Numbered from the stretch's first letter, positions 1 through 10,170 are shown. The stretch: DNA of 64,000 nucleotides from Marichromatium purpuratum 984 (GCF_000224005.2 NZ_CP007031.1:2757001-2821000); one strand, 5' to 3'. Translations and numbers: made by a program. Notes: generated by a model from the letters alone, not told the origin.

Positions 1-624
1 CTCAAGCGTCACGGCCTGCCGATCCCCGATGTGCTCATCACCAGCCTCGGCACCGAGATCCACTACAGCGCCCGACTGGTCCCCGACGCCTACTGGCAGG
101 AGCACGTCGACCACCAATGGACGCCCAGGGCGGTACGCCGCGCGCTCGCCGACATCCCCGGACTGATCCCGCAGGCGCGCGGCGAACAGAGCCGGTTCAA
201 GATTTCCTTCCACTACGACCCCAAGATTGCGCCCTCGGTCGAGGAGATCGCCACCTTGCTGCGCACCCAGGAGCTGACCGTCAACGTGGTCCACGCCTTC
301 GGCCAGTTCCTCGACATCATCCCGATCCGCGCCAGCAAGGGGCAGGCGCTGCGCTATGCCGCCCACCGCTTCGGTATCCCGCTCGAGCACGTGCTGGTGG
401 CCGGCGGCTCCGGGGCCGACGAAGACATGATGCGCGGCAACACCCTGGCGGTGGTGGTCGCCAACCGCCATGACGAAGAACTCTCCCAGCTCGAGGAGAT
501 GGACAACATCTATTTCGCCGAGCAGTCCCACGCTCTTGGCATCATCGAGGCCGTCGAGCACTACGACTTCTTCGGCGCCTGTGCCATCCCCGGTGAATCG
601 ATGGAGATGCCCGAGCCGAGCTGA
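1..624 (+). CDS. Sucrose-phosphate synthase, C-terminal part (5' end outside window)
   Basis: The frame is open from the first base, so this is the 3' end of a longer gene and the GTG at 31 is probably internal. The visible 207 residues look like the HAD-IIB phosphatase-like domain at the end of bacterial sucrose-phosphate synthases: a DVLITSLGTEI stretch near the start, a lysine-containing FKISF strand in the middle, and GGSGADEDMMRGN near the end, the usual HAD motif IV region. The full enzyme would join UDP-glucose and fructose-6-phosphate into sucrose-6-phosphate. The next genes are sucrose-phosphate phosphatase, fructokinase and amylosucrase, which supports the call. The glycosyltransferase domain lies upstream and cannot be seen. 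A sucrose synthase with the same appended domain is a less likely alternative. Confidence 0.8.
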   Translation, partial: LKRHGLPIPDVLITSLGTEIHYSARLVPDAYWQEHVDHQWTPRAVRRALADIPGLIPQARGEQSRFKISFHYDPKIAPSVEEIATLLRTQELTVNVVHAFGQFLDIIPIRASKGQALRYAAHRFGIPLEHVLVAGGSGADEDMMRGNTLAVVVANRHDEELSQLEEMDNIYFAEQSHALGIIEAVEHYDFFGACAIPGESMEMPEPS

Positions 625-719
625 CTCGCCCTCTTGGCGTCACCGCACCGAGACGGTGGCGCCCCTCTGCCAGTGGCCGCAGACCCACCGACCAATCGAC
701 GTCTCCCGAGGAGGACACG

Positions 720-1586
720 ATGAGCAGCCCATTGCTGCTGTGCACCGATCTCGACCGCACCCTGATCCCCAACGGCGCCGACCCCGAGTCGCCCGCCGCC
801 CGCCCCTGGTTCCGTCGGCTGGCGGCGCTGCCCGAGGTCACCCTCGCCTATGTCAGCGGACGCCATCGCGCACTGGTCGAGGCGGCGATCGCCGACTACG
901 ATCTGCCGATGCCGGACTATGTGGTCGGTGACGTCGGCACCAGCATTCACGCCATCGACGGCAACGACTGGCAACCGCTCGTCGACTGGCAACAGCGCAT
1001 CGGCGCCGACTGGGGTGGCGCACATGCCGCCGCACTGCGTCCGCTGTTCGCCGACATCGCCGAACTCAGCCCGCAGCCCGATGATCGCCAGGGCCCGTTC
1101 AAGCTGAGCTATTTCACCCCGGCGCGCCTCGATGTCGCAGCGCTGCGGGCGCGGATGCGCGAGCGACTCGAGGCGCGTGGCATCCGCGCCAGCCTGGTGT
1201 GGAGCGTCGACGAGGCAGCCGATTGCGGACTGCTCGACCTGTTGCCGACCAACGCGACCAAGTACCATGCCGTCGAGTTTCTGATGCAGCGACTCGGCCG
1301 CGACGTCGCGACCACGGTGTTCGCCGGCGACAGCGGCAACGATCTCGAGGTGCTGGTCAGCCCGGTCCCGGCAGTGCTGGTGGCCAACGCCCACCCCGAG
1401 GTGCGCGCCGAGGCGCGGCAGCGCTGTGTCGACCCGGCGCGACTGTATTGCGCGCGCGGTGGCTGGCAGGGGTTGAACGGCCACTATGCGGCCGGAATCC
1501 TCGAGGGGGTGGTGCACTTCCATCCCGAACTGGCCGAACGACTGCTCGCGGCCCCGAAGACGCCCGCCGGATCGCCGGCCCTGTGA
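720..1586 (+). CDS. Sucrose-phosphate phosphatase (HAD-IIB)
   Basis: This 288-aa protein should hydrolyse sucrose-6-phosphate to sucrose. The N-terminus carries the HAD catalytic signature CTDLDRTL, with the nucleophile and acid aspartates near residues 9 and 11. A YVSGR motif II follows near residue 45, and FAGDSGNDLEVL near residue 202 is motif IV, which binds magnesium. Length and motif order fit sucrose-phosphatase and related Cof-type HAD enzymes. A clear GAGGAGG ribosome site lies just before the ATG. It follows the synthase gene by about 95 bases and its stop codon overlaps a possible in-frame GTG of the fructokinase gene, so the genes are probably co-transcribed. Mannosylglycerate or other sugar phosphatases share the fold; the neighbours favour sucrose. 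Confidence 0.85.
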   Translation: MSSPLLLCTDLDRTLIPNGADPESPAARPWFRRLAALPEVTLAYVSGRHRALVEAAIADYDLPMPDYVVGDVGTSIHAIDGNDWQPLVDWQQRIGADWGGAHAAALRPLFADIAELSPQPDDRQGPFKLSYFTPARLDVAALRARMRERLEARGIRASLVWSVDEAADCGLLDLLPTNATKYHAVEFLMQRLGRDVATTVFAGDSGNDLEVLVSPVPAVLVANAHPEVRAEARQRCVDPARLYCARGGWQGLNGHYAAGILEGVVHFHPELAERLLAAPKTPAGSPAL

Positions 1587-1615
1587 ACGAACCCTCCAGC
1601 GAGGAGCCCGCTATC

Positions 1616-2512
1616 GTGCACACATCGCCACTCTGTATCTTCGGCGAGGTCCTGTTCGACCACTTCCCAGACGGTCGTCAGGTCCTCGGCGGCGCCCCCT
1701 TCAACGTCGCCTGGCACCTCCAGGCCTTCGGCGCCGACCCGCGCTTCGTCAGTGCCGTCGGCGCCGACGCCGAGGGCGCGCGGGTGCGCGCCGCCATGGC
1801 CGACTGGGGGATGGACACCGGCGCACTGCAGACCGCCCCAGCGCACCCCACCGGGCGGGTCGAGGTCAGCCTCGAGCGCGGCGAGCCGAGCTACGACATC
1901 GTCGCCGATTGCGCCTACGACCACGTCCGCGCGACCTCCGAGCCGAGCCCCTGCGGCCTGCTCTATCACGGCACCCTGGCGCTGCGTCACGCCGACGCGC
2001 GCGCGGCGCTGGAGGCGGTCCGCGCCGCCGGGGTCGATCAGGTCTTCGTCGATGTCAATCTGCGCGATCCCTGGTGGTCGCGCGAGCAGACCCTAGCGCT
2101 GATCGACGCGGCCGACTGGGCCAAGCTCAACCACGACGAGCTGCTGATGCTCGACGACGCCGACAGCGATGCCGACACCCCCCTGGCCAGCCGCGCCCGG
2201 ACCTTCCTCGAGCGTCACCGGCTCAGTGGACTGCTGGTCACACTCGGCGGCGACGGGGCGCTCGGACTCGGGGTCGACACGGCACCGATCCACGTCGCCC
2301 CGCAACCGGCGCAGGAGGTCATCGACACCGTCGGCGCGGGCGATGCGTTCGCCGCGGTGACCATCCTCGGATTGCTCCAGGACTGGCCGCTGCAGACCAC
2401 CCTGGAGCGCGCCCAGGCCTTCGCCTCGCGCATCGTCGCCCAGCGCGGCGCCACCGCCGCCGAGCCGGATCTCTACCAGCCGTTCATCGAGCGCTGGGCA
2501 CTGACCACCTGA
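1616..2512 (+). CDS. Fructokinase, PfkB/ribokinase family
   Basis: This is a PfkB-family sugar kinase of 298 aa that would phosphorylate fructose released by amylosucrase. It starts with a CIFGEVLFD strand, followed by the substrate-side GGAPFNVAWHL motif. Near the C-terminus is DTVGAGDAFAA, the second PfkB signature, which holds the anion hole and the catalytic aspartate. I chose the GTG at 1616 because GAGGAG lies 9 bases upstream; an in-frame GTG at 1583 overlaps the preceding stop and would add 11 residues. Sugar specificity is inferred from context: the gene lies between sucrose-phosphate phosphatase and amylosucrase, an order also known from sucrose clusters of halotolerant methanotrophs. 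Confidence 0.82.
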   Translation: MHTSPLCIFGEVLFDHFPDGRQVLGGAPFNVAWHLQAFGADPRFVSAVGADAEGARVRAAMADWGMDTGALQTAPAHPTGRVEVSLERGEPSYDIVADCAYDHVRATSEPSPCGLLYHGTLALRHADARAALEAVRAAGVDQVFVDVNLRDPWWSREQTLALIDAADWAKLNHDELLMLDDADSDADTPLASRARTFLERHRLSGLLVTLGGDGALGLGVDTAPIHVAPQPAQEVIDTVGAGDAFAAVTILGLLQDWPLQTTLERAQAFASRIVAQRGATAAEPDLYQPFIERWALTT

Positions 2513-2581
2513 CCCGACCGACCGCCGACCGTCCGGCCTGCCAGGCCCGGGCGGACACGCTGCCGTTCATCTGGAGCATGC

Positions 2582-4555
2582 ATGTACGAACAGGTTTCAC
2601 ACGCCTTGCTGAACGACATCCTCGATGCCTTCAGTCATCGCTTCAGACGTGAAGACCTCCGGCACTTCTATACCCGTCTGGGGGCGAACTTCTACGCCAT
2701 CCACTCGCTGTTCGGACACCTCTACGGACACCGTCAGGACTTCAAGGAACAGACGGTCCGGCTCACCGAGCGGCTGGCGCGCGCCTATATCGAGCGCCCG
2801 GCGGCGCTCAAGGCACTCGACATGGCGCGCGAGGCCGACCACAACTGGTTTCTCGATCAGCAGTGGGTGGGGATGGCGCTCTATGCCGACGGCTTCGCCG
2901 GCAACCTGCCGGGACTGATCGAGCGCCTGCCCTATCTACAGGAACTCGGGGTCAACATGGTGCACGTGATGCCGATCCTGCGCTGTCCGCAGGGGGCGAG
3001 CGACGGCGGCTACGCGGTGAGCGACTTCCGTGACATCGACCCGCGCATGGGCACGGTCGAGGACGTGCGTGCGCTCGGCGCGCGGATGCGCGAGCACGGC
3101 ATGCTGCTGACCCTCGACGTGGTGGTCAACCACACCTCCGACGAACACGAGTGGGCGTGCCGCGCGCGTGCCGGCGAGCGTGCCTTCCAGGACTTCTACT
3201 ACACCTTCCCCAACCGCGACGTGCCCGACATGTTCGAGGCAAACCTGCCGGAGATCTTCCCCGAGACCGCACCGGGGAACTTCACCTGGAATGCCGAGAT
3301 GCAGCGCTGGGTGATGACCGTCTTCAACGACTACCAGTGGGATCTGAACTACGCCAATCCGGCGGTGTTCATCGAGATGCTCGACATCATCCTGTTCTGG
3401 ATCAATCAGGGTGCCGACATCATCCGCCTCGACGCCGTGGCCTTTCTGTGGAAGAAGATCGGCACCACCTCGCAGAACGAGCACGAGGCGCACCTGATCC
3501 TGCAACTGATGAAGGACTGCTGTCAGGTGGTCGCGCCGGGGCCGCTGTTCATCGCCGAGGCGATCGTCTCACCCTCGGAGATCATCAAGTACTTCGGCGA
3601 AGACGCGGTGATCGCCAAGGAGTGCGAGATCGCCTACAACGCCACCTTCATGGCGCTGCTGTGGGACGCGGTGGCGACCAAGAACGCCAAGCTGCTCAAC
3701 CAGGGCATCCAGAGCCTGCCGCACAAGCTCGACCGCGCCACCTGGCTGAACTATGTGCGCTGTCACGACGACATCGGCCTCGGCTTCGACGACGCCGATA
3801 TCCGCGCCAGCGACTACGACCCCTATCACCACCGGCGCTTCCTGATCGACTGGTTCACCGGGGTCTACGAGGGCTCGCCGGGGCGCGGCCGTCCCTTCGG
3901 CGTCAACCCCAAGACCGGCGATGCGCGCATCTCCGGGGCGCTCGCCTCGCTCGCCGGACTAGAGGCCGCGCTTGAGGACGGCGATCAGCAGCGGATCGAC
4001 CAGGCCGTTGACCTGATCCTCACCCTGCACGCGATGATCCTCTCCTTCGGCGGCATCCCGCTGATCTGGTACGGCGACGAACTCGGCACCCTCAACGACG
4101 ACTCATTCCTCGAGGACGTCAACAAGGCCTGTGACAACCGCTGGGTCCATCGTCCGCGCATCGACTGGCAGCGCGCCGAGCGCCGCCACCAGCCGGGCAC
4201 GGTCGAGCAGCGCATCTTCGACGGACTGAGACAGCTGATCGAGGTGCGCAAGCACACCCCGGCGTTCGCCGACTTCAACAATCGCGAACTGATCGAGGTC
4301 GCCAACCCGCATCTGTTCGTCTTCCTGCGCACCCACCCGACGCTGCAGGGCGGCTCGGTGGTGGTGGCGGCCAACTTCGACGCCAACCCGCAGTTCCTCG
4401 ATCTCGACGTGCTCAATCAGCGCGGGTTGTTCCGCCAGGGCCAGATCGAGGACCTGATCACCGGCGAGTCACCGGCGCTGTTCAACAACCGCATGGTGAT
4501 CCCGCCGTTCCAGTTCTACTGGCTCACCAACCAGCGCGCCCGCGCCCAGCTCTGA
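2582..4555 (+). CDS. Amylosucrase (GH13)
   Basis: Amylosucrase splits sucrose and transfers the glucosyl unit to an alpha-1,4-glucan, releasing fructose. The 657-aa length is typical. A long helical N-terminal segment of about 90 residues precedes the (beta/alpha)8 barrel, as in known amylosucrases. Visible GH13 motifs are DVVVNHTSDEHEW (region I), IIRLDAVAFLW with the nucleophile aspartate (region II), FIAEAIV with the acid/base glutamate (region III) and VRCHDDIG with the transition-state aspartate (region IV). A GGAG site lies just ahead of the start. As the last gene of the sucrose cluster it probably turns sucrose back into glycogen-like glucan plus fructose, coupling the solute pool to carbon storage. 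Sucrose hydrolase is a close alternative. Confidence 0.9.
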   Translation: MYEQVSHALLNDILDAFSHRFRREDLRHFYTRLGANFYAIHSLFGHLYGHRQDFKEQTVRLTERLARAYIERPAALKALDMAREADHNWFLDQQWVGMALYADGFAGNLPGLIERLPYLQELGVNMVHVMPILRCPQGASDGGYAVSDFRDIDPRMGTVEDVRALGARMREHGMLLTLDVVVNHTSDEHEWACRARAGERAFQDFYYTFPNRDVPDMFEANLPEIFPETAPGNFTWNAEMQRWVMTVFNDYQWDLNYANPAVFIEMLDIILFWINQGADIIRLDAVAFLWKKIGTTSQNEHEAHLILQLMKDCCQVVAPGPLFIAEAIVSPSEIIKYFGEDAVIAKECEIAYNATFMALLWDAVATKNAKLLNQGIQSLPHKLDRATWLNYVRCHDDIGLGFDDADIRASDYDPYHHRRFLIDWFTGVYEGSPGRGRPFGVNPKTGDARISGALASLAGLEAALEDGDQQRIDQAVDLILTLHAMILSFGGIPLIWYGDELGTLNDDSFLEDVNKACDNRWVHRPRIDWQRAERRHQPGTVEQRIFDGLRQLIEVRKHTPAFADFNNRELIEVANPHLFVFLRTHPTLQGGSVVVAANFDANPQFLDLDVLNQRGLFRQGQIEDLITGESPALFNNRMVIPPFQFYWLTNQRARAQL

Positions 4556-4574
4556 GCCGGGCGACATCGGCTCA
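4553..4574. terminator. Possible shared terminator hairpin between convergent genes
   Basis: TGAGCCG at 4553-4559 pairs perfectly with CGGCTCA at 4568-4574 around an 8-base loop. The stem contains the stop codons of both convergent genes. There is no T-run on either side, so termination is uncertain. Confidence 0.3.
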
Positions 4575-5297
4575 ATACCCCCAGCCACCCGGATGGGGGT
4601 GCTGAACCGGGTGGTGCGGCGGATAGGGCGCCGGCATCCCGCCATGCGGTGGATAGGGCGCGGCGGGATGACGCGGCGGGTAGTAGCCCTGCGGCGGATA
4701 CCAGGGCGTCTGCGGCGCGTTGACGGCGGCGGGGACCGCCGGCGCGGCGCGCTCCTCGCCCGCCCCGGCCGTCGGGCGCACATCCGGCGCGCCAGCGGCA
4801 TCGTCCGCAGACGTCGGCGCGACGCGCGGCTCATCGGTGACGGCGCCTTCGACCTCAGCGCCACGCGGCGACGCCACCGCCGTCCCGGCGCGCGTCAGCG
4901 CAGCGCCCTCCGACGACTCGTCACGCTCAGCCCTCACCTCATTCTCGTCTCCGGCGCCGCTGCGTGAGGCCGCCGGCTCGGCCCCAGCCTCCGCGTCATC
5001 GGCGGTCGTACCGACCGCCTCACCCCCGGTCTCGGCAGCCCCGGTGGCGGGCGCCGGAGGCTCGTCCGCGACAGGGGCCGGCGAGGCCTCGGGGACGACT
5101 GCGGGCGCATGCACCACGCGGCCGACCGGCGCGAGCGAGGGCGCCTCGCCCTCCGCCTGCGTCCACCACTCGGGATGGAAGTCGATCAGGTAGACGTAGA
5201 CGCCCCCGAGCAGGGTCGCCACCAGCACGGTGCGCACCAGCAACCGCTCCCAGTCGAGCCGACGCAGACGATCGAACAGATTCAGCAACGTATTCAT
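4572..5297 (-). CDS. Hypothetical single-pass membrane protein with Pro/Ala-rich tail
   Basis: I do not recognise this family. The best start is the ATG at 5297, which gives 241 aa beginning MNTLLNLFDRLRRLDW; the open frame continues upstream without a good start. Residues 19-37 (LLVRTVLVATLLGGVYVYL) form one membrane segment after a basic amphipathic stretch. The rest is low-complexity sequence rich in Ala, Glu, Pro and Gly, ending in a run of Pro-Tyr-Pro-His-rich motifs (GYYPPRH, PYPPHG). That suggests an inner-membrane anchor with a long disordered periplasmic or cytoplasmic tail. The gene is convergent with amylosucrase and stands alone. The protein reading frame is supported by strong third-position GC bias; the function is unknown. 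Confidence 0.55.
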   Translation of the reverse strand: MNTLLNLFDRLRRLDWERLLVRTVLVATLLGGVYVYLIDFHPEWWTQAEGEAPSLAPVGRVVHAPAVVPEASPAPVADEPPAPATGAAETGGEAVGTTADDAEAGAEPAASRSGAGDENEVRAERDESSEGAALTRAGTAVASPRGAEVEGAVTDEPRVAPTSADDAAGAPDVRPTAGAGEERAAPAVPAAVNAPQTPWYPPQGYYPPRHPAAPYPPHGGMPAPYPPHHPVQHPHPGGWGY

Positions 5298-5934
5298 CAC
5301 TCTCGATGCGAGAACCCGGTCCAGCGAACCAGGGGGATAGCACCCGCCCGCGAGCGGCCTCTCTCGCTTACCTCCTTCGTGATCGACGCTATCTCTTTGG
5401 TGAATGTGTCCGACGACCAGGACGCCGGCACGGGGGATTGAACCGCGAAGTCGCGAGAGACACAAAGATCGAGGATCTCAATCCTTGCGGCAAAGTCCAG
5501 ACCTTCAGGGCGCAATCGAGCTGCCTCAATCTCGCATGGTGGGAGCTAACCACCACGGAGTGGCAAGATACAAGGGTGTGATGCTCAATGTTCCGCCAGC
5601 GGCCTCTCTCGCTCGTGGTGGCTGCAATCCAAAGGGGCGCCCGTCGAGCGTTGCGGCGCTCCGGGCCGTACTTGGTGGGGCGAGTGACAGGGCGTGACGC
5701 CGGGCGGGAGCCTGGTCGCACGGCCATATAGTCCGACCCAACGGGGTGGAGCTGCGGCCAGCCGGGAGCTGGCGCCAGGATATCGAGTCAAAACCCTTCG
5801 CACGCTCCGCGACCGCGCAGTCCAACCTTTCTGGTCGCTGGCCGCCAGCCATCGGCCACCGCCTCTACCCTTCGTGGACGGAGGCGTTATCATATAGGGT
5901 TTCCCACGATCAAGAGCCTCGAGCAGACGCCACC
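5298..5934. other. 637-bp gap without a convincing gene
   Basis: No ORF here has a good start and sensible composition. The stretch holds a repeat-like segment near 5439-5467 and two copies of the 16-mer AGCGGCCTCTCTCGCT (about 5354 and 5599). It should also contain the promoter of the acetolactate-synthase-like gene; TATCATATAG around 5888 is the most AT-rich site, about 45 bases ahead of that start. Base composition is lower in GC and less codon-like than its flanks, so it could be a decayed mobile segment, but I could not identify one. Confidence 0.5.
5439..5467 (+). repeat. Copy of dispersed 'tgaaccgc(a)aag' intergenic repeat
   Basis: The segment starts TTGAACCGCGAAGTCGCGAG and ends in GACACAAAG. 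It resembles the pair of inverted repeats near 49123 and 49241, which start TGAACCGCAAAG and end in CGCGAAG. This looks like a diverged single copy of one dispersed intergenic family. Confidence 0.35.
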
Positions 5935-7671
5935 ATGACCAACCCATCCCAGACAGGTGCCTCCATCTTCTTCGACGTTCTCGCCGACCTCGGGGTCGAG
6001 CACCTGTTCGGGCACACGGGGGGTGCCATTATCCCGCTGCACGTCGAGCTCAACCGGCGCATGCGTGCCGGCCAGGCGACGCCCCAGTTCGTCCTCTGTC
6101 GCCAAGAGGGTGGGGCCGGACACGCCGCCGAGGGCTATGCGCGCGCCAGCGGTCGGGTCGGTGTCTGCATCGTCACCTCCGGCCCCGGAGCGACCAATCT
6201 CGCCACCCCGATCGCCGACGCCTACAAGGACTCGCTACCGACCCTGTTCATCACCGGCCAGGTGCCGAGCGCGGCGATCGGCTCCGACGCTTTCCAGGAG
6301 GTCGACACCGTCGGCATGACCCGACCGATCTCCAAGCACAATTATCTGATCAAGGACGTCGGCGATCTCGAGTGGGTGTTGCGCGAGGCCTATGAGCTGG
6401 CCACCCATGGCCGCCCCGGCCCGGTGGTGATCGATCTGTGCAAGGACGTCCAGCTCATCGAGCGCACCCGCGTCAATCCGCCGCGGATCCGTCACCGGGA
6501 GCAGCCGAGCTTCGACACCGCGCGCGCCGATGCCATCCTCGAGGCCCTGTCTACCGCCAAGCGCCCGGTGATCAAGGCCGGCGGCGGGGTGATCCACGCC
6601 GATGCCGCCGCCCGACTGGCACAGCTGGCCGAGCGTTTCGAGGTGCCGGTGACCACCACCTTCAACGCCCTCGGCGCCCTGCCCTTCGAGATGCCGCACA
6701 ACCTCGGCATGCCGGGGATGCACGGCACCATCCCGGCCAACTATGCGCTACGCGAGGCCGACTTCATCCTCAGCCTCGGCGGGCGCTTCGACGACCGCGT
6801 GGCGGTTAAGGGCTTCGCCGCCGGCAAGCGCATCGCCCATATCGACATCGACCCCTCGGAGATCGACAAGACCATCTCCAGTCATCTCAACCTGGTCGCG
6901 CCGCTCGACGTCTTCCTCGACCACGCGCTCGCCACCAACCGCTCGGCGAGACACCCCGAGTGGCTCGCGCAGGTCACCGCATGGCGCGAGCAGATGCCCA
7001 AGTCCTATGGCGAGGGCGACTACATCAAGCCGCAGGCGGCCATCGAAGTGATCTCCGAACTCACCGACGGTCTCGCCACCGTCTCCACCGGCGTCGGCCA
7101 GCACCAGATGTGGGCGGCGCAGTACTATCGCTTCCGTCGTCCGCGTCAGTGGATCAGCTCCGGTGGTCTCGGCACCATGGGCTTCGGTCTGCCGGCGGCG
7201 ATCGGCGCCTGGTATGCCGAGCCCTCGCACCCGGCGGTGCTGATCGACGGTGACGGCAGCTTCCAGATGAACATCCAGGAACTCGGCACCGTGGTCGCCA
7301 ACCGCATCCCGCTGAAAATGTTCGTGCTCAACAACAGCTTCCTCGGCATGGTACGCCAGTGGGAGGACATGATGGACGGCGGCCTGCACTACGAGACCTG
7401 TCTGGCGCGCAACATCGACTGTCCGCCCGACTGCACCGCACTCGATCAGACCTGCCGCCGCCAGATCCCCGAACTCAGCGGGCTCAAGCACGTCTACCCG
7501 GGGTTGAAGACGATCCGGATCAAGCACGTCGACGAGCTGCTTCCGGGCATCGCCGAGGCCCTCGCCGAACCCGGCCCGGTGGTGGTCGACGTGTGGATCG
7601 ACAAGGCCGAGAACGTGGTGCCCATGGTGCCGCCGGGACAGGGCCTCAACGAGATGATCATCGACTGCTGA
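5935..7671 (+). CDS. Acetolactate synthase-like thiamine-diphosphate enzyme
   Basis: The 578-aa protein has the three-domain layout of IlvB-type enzymes. The N-terminal Pyr domain carries the activating glutamate ([19 protein letters not shown]), a middle FAD/TH3 domain follows ([10 protein letters not shown]), and the C-terminal PP domain holds the TPP-Mg motif starting GDGSFQMN and ending in VLNN. Such enzymes join two pyruvates into acetolactate, or pyruvate with 2-ketobutyrate, for branched-chain amino acids. I chose the ATG at 5935 because homology begins there. Near residue 490 a Cys-rich insertion ([12 protein letters not shown]...CRRQ) replaces the usual short loop after the PP motif. 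No regulatory subunit (ilvN) is adjacent, so it may be a paralogue with another substrate rather than the main biosynthetic enzyme. Confidence 0.8.
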   Translation: MTNPSQTGASIFFDVLADLGVEHLFGHTGGAIIPLHVELNRRMRAGQATPQFVLCRQEGGAGHAAEGYARASGRVGVCIVTSGPGATNLATPIADAYKDSLPTLFITGQVPSAAIGSDAFQEVDTVGMTRPISKHNYLIKDVGDLEWVLREAYELATHGRPGPVVIDLCKDVQLIERTRVNPPRIRHREQPSFDTARADAILEALSTAKRPVIKAGGGVIHADAAARLAQLAERFEVPVTTTFNALGALPFEMPHNLGMPGMHGTIPANYALREADFILSLGGRFDDRVAVKGFAAGKRIAHIDIDPSEIDKTISSHLNLVAPLDVFLDHALATNRSARHPEWLAQVTAWREQMPKSYGEGDYIKPQAAIEVISELTDGLATVSTGVGQHQMWAAQYYRFRRPRQWISSGGLGTMGFGLPAAIGAWYAEPSHPAVLIDGDGSFQMNIQELGTVVANRIPLKMFVLNNSFLGMVRQWEDMMDGGLHYETCLARNIDCPPDCTALDQTCRRQIPELSGLKHVYPGLKTIRIKHVDELLPGIAEALAEPGPVVVDVWIDKAENVVPMVPPGQGLNEMIIDC

Positions 7672-7977
7672 GGACACTCTGCCAGCGCTTCGGGCCAACC
7701 GCCCGGGGCGCCCGACTCCGCGTCGTCACATCCCTCACCCACCATTGCGGCAGCATTGCATTGCCATTGCGAATCCTCAAGCTTGAGAGATTCAATCCCT
7801 TGATTGTTGCACCTGCGAAAAGCGACCTGATCTACTGCTGACCCTGGGTCGGACAGGCCATGCGTGCCCGTCCCGGGCGTGCGGCGTCCCGCGAGCGTGC
7901 GCCCCGGTCGGCCCGACGGCGACACCGAGGATCATCGAATCGCCCCTCGTCGCGCGAGGGAGGGAGAGGTAGCTAGG
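7672..7977. promoter_or_regulatory. Upstream region of malate synthase with palindrome and CATTGC repeats
   Basis: This 306-bp gap holds no gene. CTCAAGCTTGAG at 7776-7787 is a perfect 12-bp palindrome. Just before it, CATTGC occurs four times within about 30 bp (7742-7771). Both are candidate protein-binding sites for control of the downstream malate synthase gene. This is inference from symmetry only; no known operator consensus was recognised. Confidence 0.35.
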
Positions 7978-10161
7978 ATGAACGAACGCATCGAGATCGG
8001 CGGTCTGCGCATCGCCACGCCCCTGTACGCGCTGGTCCGCGACGAGATCGCGCCCGGCACCGGGATCGACCCCGAGGCCTTCTGGCACGCCTTCGGCGAG
8101 CTGGTCGGCGACCTGACGCCGCGCAACCGCGCGCTGCTCGCCACCCGCGACCGGCTGCAACGCCAGATCGACGACTGGCATCGCGCCCGTCGCGGCCAGC
8201 GGCACGACGCCGCGGCCTACCAGGCCTTTCTCACCGAGATCGGCTATCTCCAGCCCGAGGGGCCTGAGGTCCAGATCGAGACCCGCGACGTCGACCCCGA
8301 GATCGCCACCCTCGCCGGTCCCCAGCTGGTCGTCCCGGTGAGCAACGCCCGCTATGCGCTCAACGCCGCCAACGCCCGCTGGGGCAGCCTCTACGATGCG
8401 CTCTACGGCACCGACGCCATCGCCGAGGACGACGGCTGCGCGCGTGGCGCCGAGTACAACCCCAAGCGCGGCGCGGCGGTGGTGGCGCGCGCCGCCGAGC
8501 TGCTAGACCGGGCCGTACCACTCAACCGCGGCTCGCACAGCGACGCCTGCGCTTATCGAGTGCTCGACGGCACGCTGCTCGTCGACCTCCCCGACAACAG
8601 CCAGACCATGCCGCGCGATCCCGCCCAGTTCGTCGGCTATCGCGGCGACCCCGCGCAGCCCGAGGCGATCCTGCTGGTCAACCACGGGCTGCACATCGAG
8701 CTGGTGATCGATCCCGAGCGCGGGGTCGGGCGCGAGAGCAAGTCGGGGCTGGCCGACATCCTGCTGGAGTCGGCGCTGACCACCATCCAGGACTGCGAGG
8801 ACTCGGTCGCCGCGGTCGACACCGAGGACAAGGTCGGGGTCTATCGCAACTGGCTGGGGCTGATGAAGGGGACGCTCACGGCACGCTTCGACAAGGGCGG
8901 ACGCAGCCTCGAGCGCAGTCTCGCCGAGGACCGTCACTACACCCGCCCCGACGGCGCCGCACTGACCCTGCCCGGGCGGGCGCTGATGCTGGTGCGCAAC
9001 GTCGGCCACCTGATGACCACCGACGCGGTGCTCGACGCCGCCGGCGAGCCGGTGCCCGAGGGCATGCTCGACGGCATGGTGACCACCCTGTGCGCGCTCC
9101 ACGACATCCACCCCGAGCACGGCCTGCACCGCAACTCGCGCGCCGGCAGCCTCTATATCGTCAAGCCGAAGATGCACGGCCCCGAGGAAGTCGCCTTCGC
9201 CGTCGAGCTGTTCGCCCGCATCGAGGACGCCCTGGGGCTGGCGCGCAACACCCTCAAGATCGGCATCATGGACGAGGAGCGGCGCACTACGCTCAACCTC
9301 AAGGCATGCATCGGCGCCGCGCGCGAGCGGGTGATCTTCATCAACACCGGCTTCCTCGACCGCACCGGCGACGAGATCCACACCGACATGGAGGCCGGGC
9401 CGGTGCTGCGCAAGGCGGAGATGAAGCAGGCCGAGTGGCTGCGCGCCTACGAGGACTGGAACGTCGACGTCGGGCTGGCCTGCGGACTGCGCGGACGCGC
9501 CCAGATCGGCAAGGGCATGTGGACCATGCCCGACGAGATGCGCGCCATGCTCGAGACCAAGCAGGCCCACCCCGCCGCCGGCGCCAACTGCGCCTGGGTG
9601 CCCTCGCCCACCGCCGCCACCCTGCACGCGCTTCACTATCACCAGATCGACGTCGCTGCGGTGCAGGCGGAGCTTGCCGCCAATGGCCCCCGCGCCCGCC
9701 TCGAACAGCTCCTCGAGATCCCGCTCGGCGACCCCGCCGGCTGGACCCCGGAGCAGATCCAACAGGAGCTCGACAACAACTGCCAGGGCATCCTCGGCTA
9801 TGTGGTGCGCTGGATCGACCAGGGCGTCGGCTGCTCCAAGGTGCCCGACATCACCGACGTCGGGCTGATGGAGGACCGCGCCACCCTGCGCATCTCCAGT
9901 CAGCACCTGGCCAACTGGCTGCACCACGGGGTGGTCGATCGGACCCAGGTACGCGCCGCGCTCGAACGCATGGCCGCGGTGGTCGATGCCCAGAACGGCG
10001 CCGACCCCGACTACCGGCCGATGGCACCCGGTTTCGACGGCGTCGCCTTCACCGCCGCCTGCGAGCTGATCTTCGCCGGACGCGAGGCGCCCAGCGGCTA
10101 CACCGAGCCCACCCTCCATGCCATGCGCCGGCGCTTCAAGACGCAGCAGACCGCCGTCTGA
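7978..10161 (+). CDS. glcB: Malate synthase G
   Basis: Malate synthase condenses glyoxylate with acetyl-CoA to malate, the second step of the glyoxylate route and also part of glycolate use. At 727 aa this is the long monomeric G isoform. Recognisable stretches include the [13 protein letters not shown] block, the RNVGHLMTT segment, [13 protein letters not shown]-like sequence near residue 395, and [17 protein letters not shown], which belongs to the catalytic barrel. The ATG at 7978 follows a GGGAGAGG ribosome site; the open frame upstream is not family-like. A strong hairpin lies just after the stop. No isocitrate lyase or glycolate oxidase gene lies beside it here, so the source of glyoxylate is not visible in this window. 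Confidence 0.93.
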   Translation: MNERIEIGGLRIATPLYALVRDEIAPGTGIDPEAFWHAFGELVGDLTPRNRALLATRDRLQRQIDDWHRARRGQRHDAAAYQAFLTEIGYLQPEGPEVQIETRDVDPEIATLAGPQLVVPVSNARYALNAANARWGSLYDALYGTDAIAEDDGCARGAEYNPKRGAAVVARAAELLDRAVPLNRGSHSDACAYRVLDGTLLVDLPDNSQTMPRDPAQFVGYRGDPAQPEAILLVNHGLHIELVIDPERGVGRESKSGLADILLESALTTIQDCEDSVAAVDTEDKVGVYRNWLGLMKGTLTARFDKGGRSLERSLAEDRHYTRPDGAALTLPGRALMLVRNVGHLMTTDAVLDAAGEPVPEGMLDGMVTTLCALHDIHPEHGLHRNSRAGSLYIVKPKMHGPEEVAFAVELFARIEDALGLARNTLKIGIMDEERRTTLNLKACIGAARERVIFINTGFLDRTGDEIHTDMEAGPVLRKAEMKQAEWLRAYEDWNVDVGLACGLRGRAQIGKGMWTMPDEMRAMLETKQAHPAAGANCAWVPSPTAATLHALHYHQIDVAAVQAELAANGPRARLEQLLEIPLGDPAGWTPEQIQQELDNNCQGILGYVVRWIDQGVGCSKVPDITDVGLMEDRATLRISSQHLANWLHHGVVDRTQVRAALERMAAVVDAQNGADPDYRPMAPGFDGVAFTAACELIFAGREAPSGYTEPTLHAMRRRFKTQQTAV

Positions 10162-10170
10162 ACCCGCCCA

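Noticed and set aside
3151-3975. Several 200-400 aa frames inside amylosucrase, malate synthase, recQ and other genes
   Set aside because: These Arg/Ala/Pro-rich frames are products of high third-position GC in the true genes; no domains or ribosome sites were seen.
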